From Nocardia arthritidis NBRC 100137 (lineage in GTDB: Bacteria; Actinomycetota; Actinomycetes; Mycobacteriales; Mycobacteriaceae), in the NCBI RefSeq assembly GCF_001612765.1, contig NZ_BDBB01000013.1:1-64000 (forward strand): a stretch of DNA of 64,000 bases, written 5' to 3'. Below the pieces are notes generated by a model. The model was given only the letters and a program-made list of their open reading frames with translations, ran no database searches and had not been told where the DNA came from. Positions within the stretch are counted from its first letter, which is position 1. Each line of letters starts with the position of its first letter. Shown piece after piece: positions 41,358 through 51,427 of the stretch. Position numbers and translations under genes: made by a program.

Positions 41358-41963
41358 TCAGCGGGCGTTCAAGCGCTCCACCGCGTCGGCGGCGCGGATA
41401 CTCCCCGCGGTGACGAGTTCGAGGTTGGCCAGCGCGGCTTCGTGCGCTTCCGGGGTGGCGGCGGCCACACAGTCGGCCACCGGGTGCACGCTGAACCCGA
41501 GATCGGTGCCGTGCCGCGCGGTCTGCTCGACGGTGAGATTGGTCGCGACGCCCGTGACGAAGAGCGTCTCGATACCCTGATCCGCCAGCCACTCCGGCAG
41601 TTTGCTGCCCGCGAGGCCGGACAGCTTCTGGTTGTCGAAGACTTCCGTCGGCTGCGCCGCCATCTCCGGAATAATCGCCGCGCCAGGCGAATCCGGCCGG
41701 AACTCGGTCTGCGCCGCGCCGACCGAGCGCATGAATCCGGTGTTGCGCACCAGCTCACCCTCCCCGACCGGGATGGTGAACCGGGTGAAGATCACCGGCA
41801 TTCGCGCCGCCAGCGCCGCGGTGTGGAAGTCCGCCGCCCGCGCCACCACGCCCGTGGCTGCCACGGGCGCGGCCAGCATCGGGCCGAAAAAGCCCTCCGG
41901 CCGAATAACATTCACCTGCCAGTGCAGCGCCAGCACGGCGGCGCGGATACGTCGGATCGCCAT
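41358..41963 (-). CDS. Isochorismatase-fold protein lacking the usual catalytic residues
   Basis: A 201-aa protein from ATG 41963. The fold is clear from LFVTGVATNLTVEQTARHGTDLGFSVHPVADCVAA (about residues 134-168) and VTAGSIRAADAVERL. In active relatives the first strand ends in DxQ; here it reads HWQ (residues 14-16), so the Asp is His. The nucleophilic Cys of the GVxTNxCV motif is T144. A candidate Lys remains in FDNQKLSG. It is thus a divergent or inactive member (cysteine hydrolase superfamily). It has no operon partner. Confidence 0.8.
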   Translation of the reverse strand: MAIRRIRAAVLALHWQVNVIRPEGFFGPMLAAPVAATGVVARAADFHTAALAARMPVIFTRFTIPVGEGELVRNTGFMRSVGAAQTEFRPDSPGAAIIPEMAAQPTEVFDNQKLSGLAGSKLPEWLADQGIETLFVTGVATNLTVEQTARHGTDLGFSVHPVADCVAAATPEAHEAALANLELVTAGSIRAADAVERLNAR

Positions 41964-42030
41964 ACGACGACCTTACGCATCCGCGTCCGCGTAAATCGTC
42001 CGATTCACGTGAAACGAACGGACCGCGCGG

Positions 42031-43602
42031 TCAGGACGAATAATCCTTGCGCAGCTGGACTTTCACCACCTTGCCGCTCGCGTTGCGCGGCAGCTCGGCC
42101 AGTAGCACCAGGTCCTTGGGGTGCTTGTAGCGCGCCAGGTTCTCGTTGAGGAACGGCTCCAGTTCGGCCAGGGTCAACTCGTCGTCCGGGTTGTGCAGCG
42201 CGACCACCGCGACCGGCACCTCGCCCCACTTCTCGTGCCTGCGGCCGACCACCGCCGCCTCGCGGATCTTCGGGTGCGCGAACAGAACGTTCTCCACCTC
42301 GGCGCAGTAGATGTTCTCACCGCCGGAGATGATCATGTCCTTCTTGCGGTCGACCACGTAGATGAAGCCCTCGTCGTCCTGGCGGACCAGGTCGCCGGAG
42401 TGGAACCAGCCGCCCGCGAACGCTTCGGCGGTGGCCTCCGGCTTGTTCCAGTAACCCTGCATGAGCGTCGGGCCGCGGTAGACGATCTCGCCGACCTCAC
42501 CGGGGGCGACGTCGTTCATCTCGTCGTCGACGATGCGCGCTTGAATCGTCGGGATGGGCTTGCCGACCGAGCCGAGCTTGCGGATCGCGTCCTTGCCCTC
42601 CAGCACGCAGGTGATCGGCGACATCTCCGTCTGCCCGAACACCGCGACGTTGAACGCGTTCGGGAAGCACTCGGCCATCGCGCGCAGCACGGTGTCCGAG
42701 GCGGGCGCCGCGCCCCAGCTGAGCACCTCCAGCGCGAGCTTGCGATCCCTCACCGTCGGGTGGTCGCAGACCAGCTGCCACTGCGCGGGCACGCAGAAGG
42801 CGGAGGTGGCCTGCTCCCGCTCCAGCGCGTCGAGGAACTCACCGGCGTCGAAGGCGCCGAGCGGATGCAGCACCGTCTTCGCACCGAGCAGGAACGCCGG
42901 GGCGAGACTGCCGAGGCCTGCGATGTGGAACAGCGGCGAGGTGCACAGCCCGATCGACTCCGGCTGCAGCGCCAGCGCCCGGATGCAGGTCAGCGCCTGG
43001 GCGTTCATGTTCGCGTGGGTCAGCACCGCGCCTTTCGGGCTGCCCGTGGTGCCGGAGGTATACATGATGAGGCTGGGGGTGTCCTCGGGGATGTCCAGCG
43101 GGATGTGCGGTTCACCCGGCTCCGCGAGCAGATCGTCGAAGCCGATCACGCCGTCGCCGGACGCGCCGCCGATCACCACGCAGGTCTTCAGGGCGGGCAC
43201 CTGCGCCTGCACGGCGGTGGCCAGCGGCTGCAACACGGTGTCGGTGACGATCGCCTTGGCTCCACTATCGCTGACGATGTAGGCGACCTCCGGCGGCGTC
43301 AGGCGGAAGTTGACCGGCACCGCGATCGCGCCCAGCGCGTTGATGCCGAACACCGCTTCGAGGTACTCCGGGTAGTTCAGCGCCAGGATCAGCACCCGAT
43401 CGCCGAACCCGACGCCCCGGCGCGCCAATCCGTCGGCGAACTTCAGCGACCGTTCGTGCAACTGCCGCCAGGTGGTGTCCACGCCACGGAATCGCAGCGC
43501 GACCGCGTCCGGGCGCATCTGCGCGTGCACGGCGAGCTGATTGTTCCAGTGGTTGCGCCGCGACCTGATCGGTTCGTCGAGCGCTGCTGCCCCGGTGGTC
43601 AT
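42031..43602 (-). CDS. Long-chain acyl-CoA synthetase (FadD-like)
   Basis: A 523-aa protein from ATG 43602 (MTTGAAALDEPIRSRRNHW), preceded by GAGAGGAG. The AMP-binding signature YTSGTTGSPKG is at residues 181-191; further adenylation motifs are FGQTEMSP, GGWFHSGDLVRQDDEGFIYVVDRKKDMIISGGENIYCAEVE and the C-terminal catalytic lysine region PRNASGKVVK. It activates carboxylic acids to acyl-CoA. A companion of the acyl-CoA dehydrogenase only in general. It lacks the FAAL insertion and so should make CoA esters. Confidence 0.93.
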   Translation of the reverse strand: MTTGAAALDEPIRSRRNHWNNQLAVHAQMRPDAVALRFRGVDTTWRQLHERSLKFADGLARRGVGFGDRVLILALNYPEYLEAVFGINALGAIAVPVNFRLTPPEVAYIVSDSGAKAIVTDTVLQPLATAVQAQVPALKTCVVIGGASGDGVIGFDDLLAEPGEPHIPLDIPEDTPSLIMYTSGTTGSPKGAVLTHANMNAQALTCIRALALQPESIGLCTSPLFHIAGLGSLAPAFLLGAKTVLHPLGAFDAGEFLDALEREQATSAFCVPAQWQLVCDHPTVRDRKLALEVLSWGAAPASDTVLRAMAECFPNAFNVAVFGQTEMSPITCVLEGKDAIRKLGSVGKPIPTIQARIVDDEMNDVAPGEVGEIVYRGPTLMQGYWNKPEATAEAFAGGWFHSGDLVRQDDEGFIYVVDRKKDMIISGGENIYCAEVENVLFAHPKIREAAVVGRRHEKWGEVPVAVVALHNPDDELTLAELEPFLNENLARYKHPKDLVLLAELPRNASGKVVKVQLRKDYSS

Positions 43603-44921
<1,319 letters not shown>

Positions 44922-44928
44922 CCAGGAA

Positions 44929-45900
44929 TTACCTGGCCGCGCGGACGGTGACGGCCGCGTAGTCGTGGCTCGCGACGAGTTCGATGCCGTCGGGCAGCGC
45001 GTGCAGGCGGTGGATGGTGGTGAAGGCGGCGTCCCGGTCGGTGTCGAACAGTTTGCCGGGCATCGGCGCCTTCTCCCGCAGCAGATCGACCTGTAGCTTG
45101 CTCCAGACGGCGTCGCCCGCGAGCAGCACCCGGGTGCCGTCGTCCACCGCCAGCAGCACACCGATGCTGCCGGGCGTGTGTCCCGCGAGATCGACCAACA
45201 GCACCGAACCGTCGCCGAACAGGTCCTTGCTGCGGGGGAAGGTCAGCACCGGCGGGCCGTCGAGGTCGAAGCGGTCGAAGCTGCGTCCGCGCAGCGGGCC
45301 GCGCGCCACACCGGCCGGCGCGTGCGGGCCGCCCATCGCCCAGTCGTACTCGGCTCCTGGCAACCGGATCTCGACCGAGGCGGGCAGCTCGAGCAGGCCC
45401 GAGACATGGTCCCAGTGCAGGTGGGTCGGCACCACGAAATCGATGTCCGCGCCCGCGACGTCGTGCGCGGCGAGCGCATCGGCCAGACCGAGCACCGGCT
45501 TGTCCGGCGCGACGAGCAGCGGAACGGGGAAGGGAAGTTCGGGCAGCACGCGCTCGTGCACGCCCGCGCACAGGGCGGGATCGACCAGGAAACGCGCCTT
45601 CGGATGCTCGACCAGGAACGCCGCCATCGACAGCCGCATCTCCCGTAGGCTGCGCACACCCTCGGCCACGATGGTGGTCGGCGCGGACATGGTGGCCTGG
45701 GTCAGCACGGTCAGCTCGACCGTGGCGCTCGCGGGGGGCGGCGGCAGCACCTCGAGGTTCGCCAGCAGGGTGGTGTCGGGGCGGCGCGGCCGCAACAACC
45801 GGCCTGGCGTGGCCGCCAGCGCGGCACAGCAGCGCAGCAGGACGGGCAAAGTCGGCGTGCGCTCGGCGCGGGTGGCGGCACCGTTGTCCGGTTCGGTCAC
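44929..45900 (-). CDS. MBL-fold hydrolase, divergent to PKS set
   Basis: A 323-aa protein; start GTG 45900 (MTEPDNGAATRAERTPTLPVLL). The upstream frame to 46089 is excluded since the ACP promoter lies there. The metal motif HLHWDH occupies residues 160-165 with H160, H162, D164 and H165; DLAGHTPGSIGVLL and LLAGDAVWSK supply the other ligands, and VASHDYAAV ends the set. It has a long N-terminal extension of about 100 residues. It is divergent from the ACP-PKS-FAAL operon, 152 bp away. Because that PKS has no thioesterase, a role in product release is possible but unproven. Confidence 0.83.
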   Translation of the reverse strand: MTEPDNGAATRAERTPTLPVLLRCCAALAATPGRLLRPRRPDTTLLANLEVLPPPPASATVELTVLTQATMSAPTTIVAEGVRSLREMRLSMAAFLVEHPKARFLVDPALCAGVHERVLPELPFPVPLLVAPDKPVLGLADALAAHDVAGADIDFVVPTHLHWDHVSGLLELPASVEIRLPGAEYDWAMGGPHAPAGVARGPLRGRSFDRFDLDGPPVLTFPRSKDLFGDGSVLLVDLAGHTPGSIGVLLAVDDGTRVLLAGDAVWSKLQVDLLREKAPMPGKLFDTDRDAAFTTIHRLHALPDGIELVASHDYAAVTVRAAR

Positions 45901-46052
45901 GGTGCCACGGTATGCGATCACCGCCGGTTCGCGAAAGAGCCGGGCTGGCAGCGGATATGCGACCTTGCTCCGGACGATTTCTCCGGCATAATCGCGTGGG
46001 TACCGATCTCGAGTGGGTAACAGCAGCCGGGGAGACGGGGAGGGAGGACGCG

Positions 46053-46349
46053 ATGCGGCCCAGTCTTCCGGACGGGCGCAGTGGCGCACAGGAGAACGAG
46101 GGTTCGCTCGGCTGTAGCCGGCGCACCGCGCTCACTTGCGCCGCCGTCCTGGCCGTCGCGGATCTACTAGGCGTCGACGCCGCCGCGGTGTCGACCAGTT
46201 CGCCCTTCACCGATCTCGGCCTCGGTTCCACTCAACTCGCGAGGCTGACCGCCCATCTCGAAGACGCCATAGGAGTCGAGGTTCCGCTGACCGCGATCTA
46301 CGACCATCCGGACATCGAACAGCTTGTCGAGTATCTCGCGATGCGATGA
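46053..46349 (+). CDS. Free-standing acyl carrier protein
   Basis: A 98-aa protein; ATG 46053 follows AGGGAGGA with good spacing, so I prefer it to the upstream frame. The carrier motif is FTDLGLGSTQLARLTAHLE (about residues 51-69): the phosphopantetheine Ser stands in GLGST where most ACPs have GxDSL. The C-terminus VPLTAIYDHPDIEQLVEYLA is the normal helix III-IV end. Its stop overlaps the PKS start by 4 bp (ATGA). It probably takes the acyl chain from the FAAL and hands it to the KS. Confidence 0.9.
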   Translation: MRPSLPDGRSGAQENEGSLGCSRRTALTCAAVLAVADLLGVDAAAVSTSSPFTDLGLGSTQLARLTAHLEDAIGVEVPLTAIYDHPDIEQLVEYLAMR

Positions 46350-49300
46350 GCGGCGCGCCCACTTACCCCGTCGGCTCGCATCCACCCGTCTCCGTCATCG
46401 GCATCGGCTGCCGACTTCCCGGAGCGGCGAGCGTCGCCGAGTTCTGGCAGCTGCTGATCGAGGGCCGGGACGCCACGTCCAGCCCGCCCGCCGGGCGGCT
46501 GAGCTCCCGCCGCGGCGGGTACCTCGACGACGTCGAGTCCTTCGACAACGACTGGTTCGCCATCTCCGAGCGCGAGGCCGCGGTCATGGATCCGCAGCAG
46601 CGGCTCGCGCTGGAGGTCGCGGTCGAGGCGCTCGACGACGCCGGGATCGGCTACCGCGTGCGGGGTTCCGGCGCCGCCGTCGTCTTCGGCGCTTCGGGGT
46701 ACGACCACGGCATCGCGGTACTCGGCCGGGCCGGCCACGACGCGCCCTACGCGGTGACCGGGTCCGCGCTCAGCATCATCGCCAACCGGCTGTCGTACGT
46801 GCTCGATCTGCACGGACCGAGCCTGGTGCTCGACAGCGCCTGCTCGTCCTCCCTCGCCGCGGTGGACCTCGCCGTCCGACTGCTCGCCGACGGCACGGTC
46901 CCGTTCGCCATCGTGGGCGGCGTCAATCTCGTCTTGCTGGAGCACACCTCGAACTACCTGGCCGAGAGCGGGGTCCTGTCGCCCGGCGGGCGGTCGGCGC
47001 CGTTCGACGTCACCGCCGACGGCTACACCCGCGGCGACGGCTGCGCCGTGGTGGTGCTGCAACGCAGTTCGGACGCGGTACGCGAGGGCAACCGGGTCTA
47101 CGCGGAGATCGTCGGAAGCGCCGTCGGATCGGACGGGCGCTCGAACGGTCTGTACGCGCCCAACGGCCGGGCGCAGCAGGAGACGTTGCGCGCCGCCTGG
47201 TCGCGGGCCGGGCGCACGCCGGGGCGCGCGGGCTACATCGAATGTCACGGCACGGGTACTCCGTTGGGTGACGCGGTGGAAGTCGGCGCGCTCGCCGCCG
47301 CGCTCGGCGACAGCGCGGGCGATCCGATCTGGATCGGCTCGGTGAAGTCGAACATCGGGCATCTGGAGGCCGCCGCCGGAGTCACCGGGATGGTGAAGAC
47401 CGCGCTGTCCATCCATCACGGGATGATCGCCCCGACGATCAACGTCCACACCGAACACCCGTTGCTGCACTTGGCCGAGCGCGGCCTGCGGGTGCCGACC
47501 GAGCCGGTGGACTGGAGCCGGGTGGCCGCTCCGGAGCGCGTGGCGGGGGTCAGCTCGTTCGGATTCGGCGGCACGATCGCGCACATCGTGCTCCGCGGCG
47601 TCGGCCCGGCCCGGCCCGGCCGTGCTGAGCACTTCCCGATTCTGCTGACGCTCACCGCACGCGACGAGGAGGAACTGCGCGAACGCGCACAGCGGCTGGC
47701 CGGCGAACTGGACCAGGCGCGGCCGCCGCTGCCCGAGTTCGCCTCGGCTGCGGCGAGATCGCTTCCCGAGCAGGCCCGGGCAGCGGTCCTCGCGCATGAT
47801 CACGCCGACGCGGTGCACCGGCTGCGCGCTTTCGGACACGGCGACGCCGGCGCGGTGCTCGGCCCAGTGGTGAACCGCCGCCGCGGTGGGCTGTTGTTCC
47901 TGTTCTCCGGGCAAGGCGGCCAGCATCCGAAGATGGGCCGCGAGCTGGCGGCGCGGTATCCGGTCTTCGCCGCCGCGCTCGCCGAGACGACCGACGCGAT
48001 CGTGGCGGCGGGCGGGCCGCGAGTGTGGACACCGCGCCACGGTTTCGCCTCCTCGAGTGAGACGCAAGCCACCGATCTGGTGCAGCCCGCGTTGTTCGTG
48101 TTCCAGATGGCACTGGTGAAATTGCTAACGGCGTGGGGGGTTCGGCCCGACGCGGTGGCGGGGCACAGCCTGGGTGAGATCGCGGCGGCGGCGGTCAGCG
48201 GTGCGCTGTCGGTCGCGGACGCGGCGCGTGTGGTGGTGCTGCGCAGCGCGACCCTGGCGCATCTGGACGGGCGCGGCGCGATGGCGGTCCTCGAGGCGCA
48301 CCCGGACGAAGCGGCCAAACTCGTGGAGCCGATGCGGGCGGAGGTCGCCATCGCCGCGGTGAACGGCCCGAGATCGGTGGTCGTGTCCGGCACGCCACGC
48401 TATGTCGACACGCTGGTGCGGCGGGCCACGCGCCGCAACATGTTCGCGCGCAAGCTCGCGGTCGACTTCGCCGCGCACAGCCCACAGGTCGTTACCGTGC
48501 TCGCGCCTTTCGTCGCGGCGTTGACCGAGATCACCGCCCGGACGCCGCGCGTACCGGTGTACTCGACGGCGCGGCGCGGCACGAAACTCACCACGGCGGC
48601 GATGGACCGCGACTACTGGTCCGAGAACGCAACGGGCACAGTGGAATTGGCGGCCGCCCTGGAACGCGCGGCGGACGAGGGCATCTCGACCGTGGTCGAG
48701 ATCGGCCCGCATCCGGTTCTGCTCCCGGCGGTGCGGGAGTATCCGGACTTCCGCGACGGCACGCATGCCGTGGCGCTGCGCGATGACGAGGCGAGCGGCT
48801 TTCTCACCGGCTTGGCGCGGCTGTACCTGGAGGGGCGACCGGTCGACTGGTCCGCCCTCGGTCCGTTCGGCCCGCTCACCCCGCGGCAGTGGCGCAAGCG
48901 GAAGTTCCCGCTGCTGGTGGCCGGGCCCGCGAGCGCGCACGTCCCCGAATCCGCGTTCGCCACCGAGGATCTCGCTCATCACGTGGTGCAGGGCGAGGGC
49001 GTCGTCCCCGCCGTCTTCTGGCTGCGCAGGCTGCTGCGACTCGCCCAAGACACCGCCGGGACCGCCGCCCTGGCCGACTTCGCCGTGCACGAGCGAACCG
49101 ATCCGGGCGTGCTGCCCGAGGTCGTCTACCGCGGGCCGGGAGCGGAGCAAAGCGTGCGGGCGGAGGTCACAGGCACCGGGACGCTGGCTTCGGCCCGGCC
49201 CGCCGGTGACCCCACACCCGCGGATATCGTCGCATGGATGCGGGTGGTCGATGCAAACCGGGCCGCCCGGCACCACATGCGCGTCATCACCACCGGCGCT

Positions 49301-51427
49301 TTCTACCAGGAATTGCGCCGCAGGCGGCTGGAGTACGGTCCCCGGTTCCGCACGCTGCGCGGTATCGCGGCGGGCACCGGCCGAGCGCTGGGCTTGTTCG
49401 ACGCCGCTGAATTGCATCGCACCGCAACGCTGGACGGTTGCCTGCACGTACTCACCGCAGCGGTGTTCGACGAGTTGCCCACCGCGTCGATTCCACTGCC
49501 GATCGGCATCGACTCGGCCTGGCTGTCGCACGAGCCGAACCGCCATGTGCTCGAAGTGCACGCGCTGGTGCGGGAGCGCGGCGACACCGGACTGGTCGGG
49601 GACGTCATCGCGACCGACCAGCACGGCGTGCCCTGTCTCGCCTTCTCCGGCGTGCGCATCCGTTACGCCGACCCCGGCACGGAGGAGGGGCTCGACCCAC
49701 TTCGCACGGTACGTGCCGACGAAACGCAGATCGCGCCCTTCCGTCACGAGGTTTGGCAAGCTCGCGATCCCGGCTCGCTCGGGATCGGTGACGCGGCAGA
49801 GAGCGTCGTGCGGCGCGCGGTGGTGGTGGGTGCTTCGGATCTCGCGGTACGGCTCGCCCGCGCGCTGGACGCCGAGCTGCCGACCGAGCGGATCGCACAC
49901 GAACCTGACGCCGCGAGCCCGCTCGTCGCCGCGGTCCTCGCCGGGCGCGGCGGCGGCCACGCCGTAGTGGCCGTCTGGCCCGCGGACTCCGGCGGGAGCG
50001 ACGACCAGAACGCCGCCGCGGCGACCAGTCGCGTACTCGAACTGCTGCAACTGGTTTGCGCCCACGCCGCCACCGCGTCCGTGACGGTTGTACTCCCGCT
50101 GCGGGACGCGGCGCGTTCACTCTCGCGGCCCGACGAGCCGCCCGGCGCGCCGATCTCGATCATCCCCGCCGCGATCGCAGGGCTGGTTCGATCGCTCCAG
50201 CTCGAGACGGGCCGGACGGTACGGCTGATCTGGACCGACCCCGACCTCAGGAACTTGCCGCCGCTCACCCGTCTGGTGACGGCTACCGACAGCGCGACTC
50301 CCGGCGAGCTGCGCCTGTCGGCGGGTGAGGTCGCGGTGCGGCGCTTCGCGCCCGCGCGAGCGCGCGCCCTTCCGGTTGCCGGCATCGATGCGAACGGAAC
50401 CTACGTCGTCACCGGCGGGCTGGGCACGCTCGGTTCGGTCGCCGTGCGCTGGTTACTCGACGGAGGCGCGCGCGACGTGGTTGTGCTGACCCGCGCGCCC
50501 CGGCCGGTGCCCGCGCTGCTCGACGGCTTGGAGGACCGCATCGTCGTGGTGCGCTGCGACGCCGCCGACCGGGACGATCTGGCGAACGCGCTCAGCGATA
50601 TCCGAGCCTCCGACTCCGCGATTCGCGGCGTCGTGCATGCGGCGGGCGTGCTGGAGGACGCCGGGTTCGACGCGGTCACCACCGGCCAGGTGGCCAGGAC
50701 GTTCCTGCCCAAATCCACCGCGGCGGGCAATCTGATCGAGCTCACCGCGCCCGACGCCACGGATTTCGTCCTGCTGTTCTCCTCGGCCACAGGTGCGCTC
50801 GGAGCGCCGGGGCAGGCCGCCTACGCCGCCGCCAACGCGGCGATGGACGCCCTGGCCCAGCGTGATCCGGGCAGGCGGATTCTGAGCGTCGGCTGGGGGC
50901 TGTGGGATTCCGGCCTCGCCGCGGCCGCAGGCGGGGCGGCCCATCTGCGGCGCGCGGGCATCGGGGCGTTCGACCTGCGGCGCGGAAGCGCCGTACTGTC
51001 CCAGGCCCTGCGCTACGACGGCCCGTACCTGCTCGCCCTGGAGTACACCCCGACGACCGACATGTCCCCGGTCGCGGCGCGTTTGGCGAATCTGCTGGTG
51101 CCGACGCCGGATTCGAGCATCGCTTCCACCCGGCACACCGCGACCGAGCCCACGCCCGCGCCCGCGGAGCCGACCGAACCGCTGACCACGATCATCCGCC
51201 GGGTGCTCGCGAGCACGCTCGATCTGCCCGCCGAGCACATCGACCCCGCCGCCGACTTCAACGAGCTGGGGCTCAGCTCGCTGCTCGCGATCGAGATGCG
51301 ACGGAATCTGGAATCGCTGCTGCGCGTGCGGATCGCCACCGCGGAGTTGTTCAAGCACCCCACCATCACCGCCCTCGGCGCGGCCCTGCTCGAGCGTGTC
51401 GCCACGAATACCGGAGACGCCTCGTGA
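46346..51427 (+). CDS. Type I polyketide synthase, KS-AT-DH-KR-ACP
   Basis: A 1693-aa single-module PKS. KS (about 12-430): active C166 in DSACSSS, with HGTGTPLGD and NIGHLEAAAG histidines. AT (about 510-830): GHSLGE with S608; specificity loop VDFAAHS (FAAH at 708-711), nearer the YASH type than HAFH. DH (about 870-1120): HxxxGxxxxP from H879 to P888, D1030 in DGCLH. KR (about 1120-1540): GGLGTLG near 1358, Y1493 and N1497 in YAAAN, LED motif suggesting a B-type alcohol. ACP (about 1585-1690): S1645 in LGLSSL. There is no ER and no thioesterase. It overlaps the ACP gene before it and the FAAL gene after it by 4 bp each. Confidence 0.93.
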   Translation: MSGAPTYPVGSHPPVSVIGIGCRLPGAASVAEFWQLLIEGRDATSSPPAGRLSSRRGGYLDDVESFDNDWFAISEREAAVMDPQQRLALEVAVEALDDAGIGYRVRGSGAAVVFGASGYDHGIAVLGRAGHDAPYAVTGSALSIIANRLSYVLDLHGPSLVLDSACSSSLAAVDLAVRLLADGTVPFAIVGGVNLVLLEHTSNYLAESGVLSPGGRSAPFDVTADGYTRGDGCAVVVLQRSSDAVREGNRVYAEIVGSAVGSDGRSNGLYAPNGRAQQETLRAAWSRAGRTPGRAGYIECHGTGTPLGDAVEVGALAAALGDSAGDPIWIGSVKSNIGHLEAAAGVTGMVKTALSIHHGMIAPTINVHTEHPLLHLAERGLRVPTEPVDWSRVAAPERVAGVSSFGFGGTIAHIVLRGVGPARPGRAEHFPILLTLTARDEEELRERAQRLAGELDQARPPLPEFASAAARSLPEQARAAVLAHDHADAVHRLRAFGHGDAGAVLGPVVNRRRGGLLFLFSGQGGQHPKMGRELAARYPVFAAALAETTDAIVAAGGPRVWTPRHGFASSSETQATDLVQPALFVFQMALVKLLTAWGVRPDAVAGHSLGEIAAAAVSGALSVADAARVVVLRSATLAHLDGRGAMAVLEAHPDEAAKLVEPMRAEVAIAAVNGPRSVVVSGTPRYVDTLVRRATRRNMFARKLAVDFAAHSPQVVTVLAPFVAALTEITARTPRVPVYSTARRGTKLTTAAMDRDYWSENATGTVELAAALERAADEGISTVVEIGPHPVLLPAVREYPDFRDGTHAVALRDDEASGFLTGLARLYLEGRPVDWSALGPFGPLTPRQWRKRKFPLLVAGPASAHVPESAFATEDLAHHVVQGEGVVPAVFWLRRLLRLAQDTAGTAALADFAVHERTDPGVLPEVVYRGPGAEQSVRAEVTGTGTLASARPAGDPTPADIVAWMRVVDANRAARHHMRVITTGAFYQELRRRRLEYGPRFRTLRGIAAGTGRALGLFDAAELHRTATLDGCLHVLTAAVFDELPTASIPLPIGIDSAWLSHEPNRHVLEVHALVRERGDTGLVGDVIATDQHGVPCLAFSGVRIRYADPGTEEGLDPLRTVRADETQIAPFRHEVWQARDPGSLGIGDAAESVVRRAVVVGASDLAVRLARALDAELPTERIAHEPDAASPLVAAVLAGRGGGHAVVAVWPADSGGSDDQNAAAATSRVLELLQLVCAHAATASVTVVLPLRDAARSLSRPDEPPGAPISIIPAAIAGLVRSLQLETGRTVRLIWTDPDLRNLPPLTRLVTATDSATPGELRLSAGEVAVRRFAPARARALPVAGIDANGTYVVTGGLGTLGSVAVRWLLDGGARDVVVLTRAPRPVPALLDGLEDRIVVVRCDAADRDDLANALSDIRASDSAIRGVVHAAGVLEDAGFDAVTTGQVARTFLPKSTAAGNLIELTAPDATDFVLLFSSATGALGAPGQAAYAAANAAMDALAQRDPGRRILSVGWGLWDSGLAAAAGGAAHLRRAGIGAFDLRRGSAVLSQALRYDGPYLLALEYTPTTDMSPVAARLANLLVPTPDSSIASTRHTATEPTPAPAEPTEPLTTIIRRVLASTLDLPAEHIDPAADFNELGLSSLLAIEMRRNLESLLRVRIATAELFKHPTITALGAALLERVATNTGDAS

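Noticed and set aside
46298..50065. Two long minus-strand frames over the PKS
   Set aside because: They mirror the KS/AT/KR coding frame and have no start signals. The PKS motifs are unambiguous.
49700..50380. Enoyl reductase domain in the PKS
   Set aside because: The stretch between DH and KR matches only the KR structural half; no ER nucleotide-binding motif is present.
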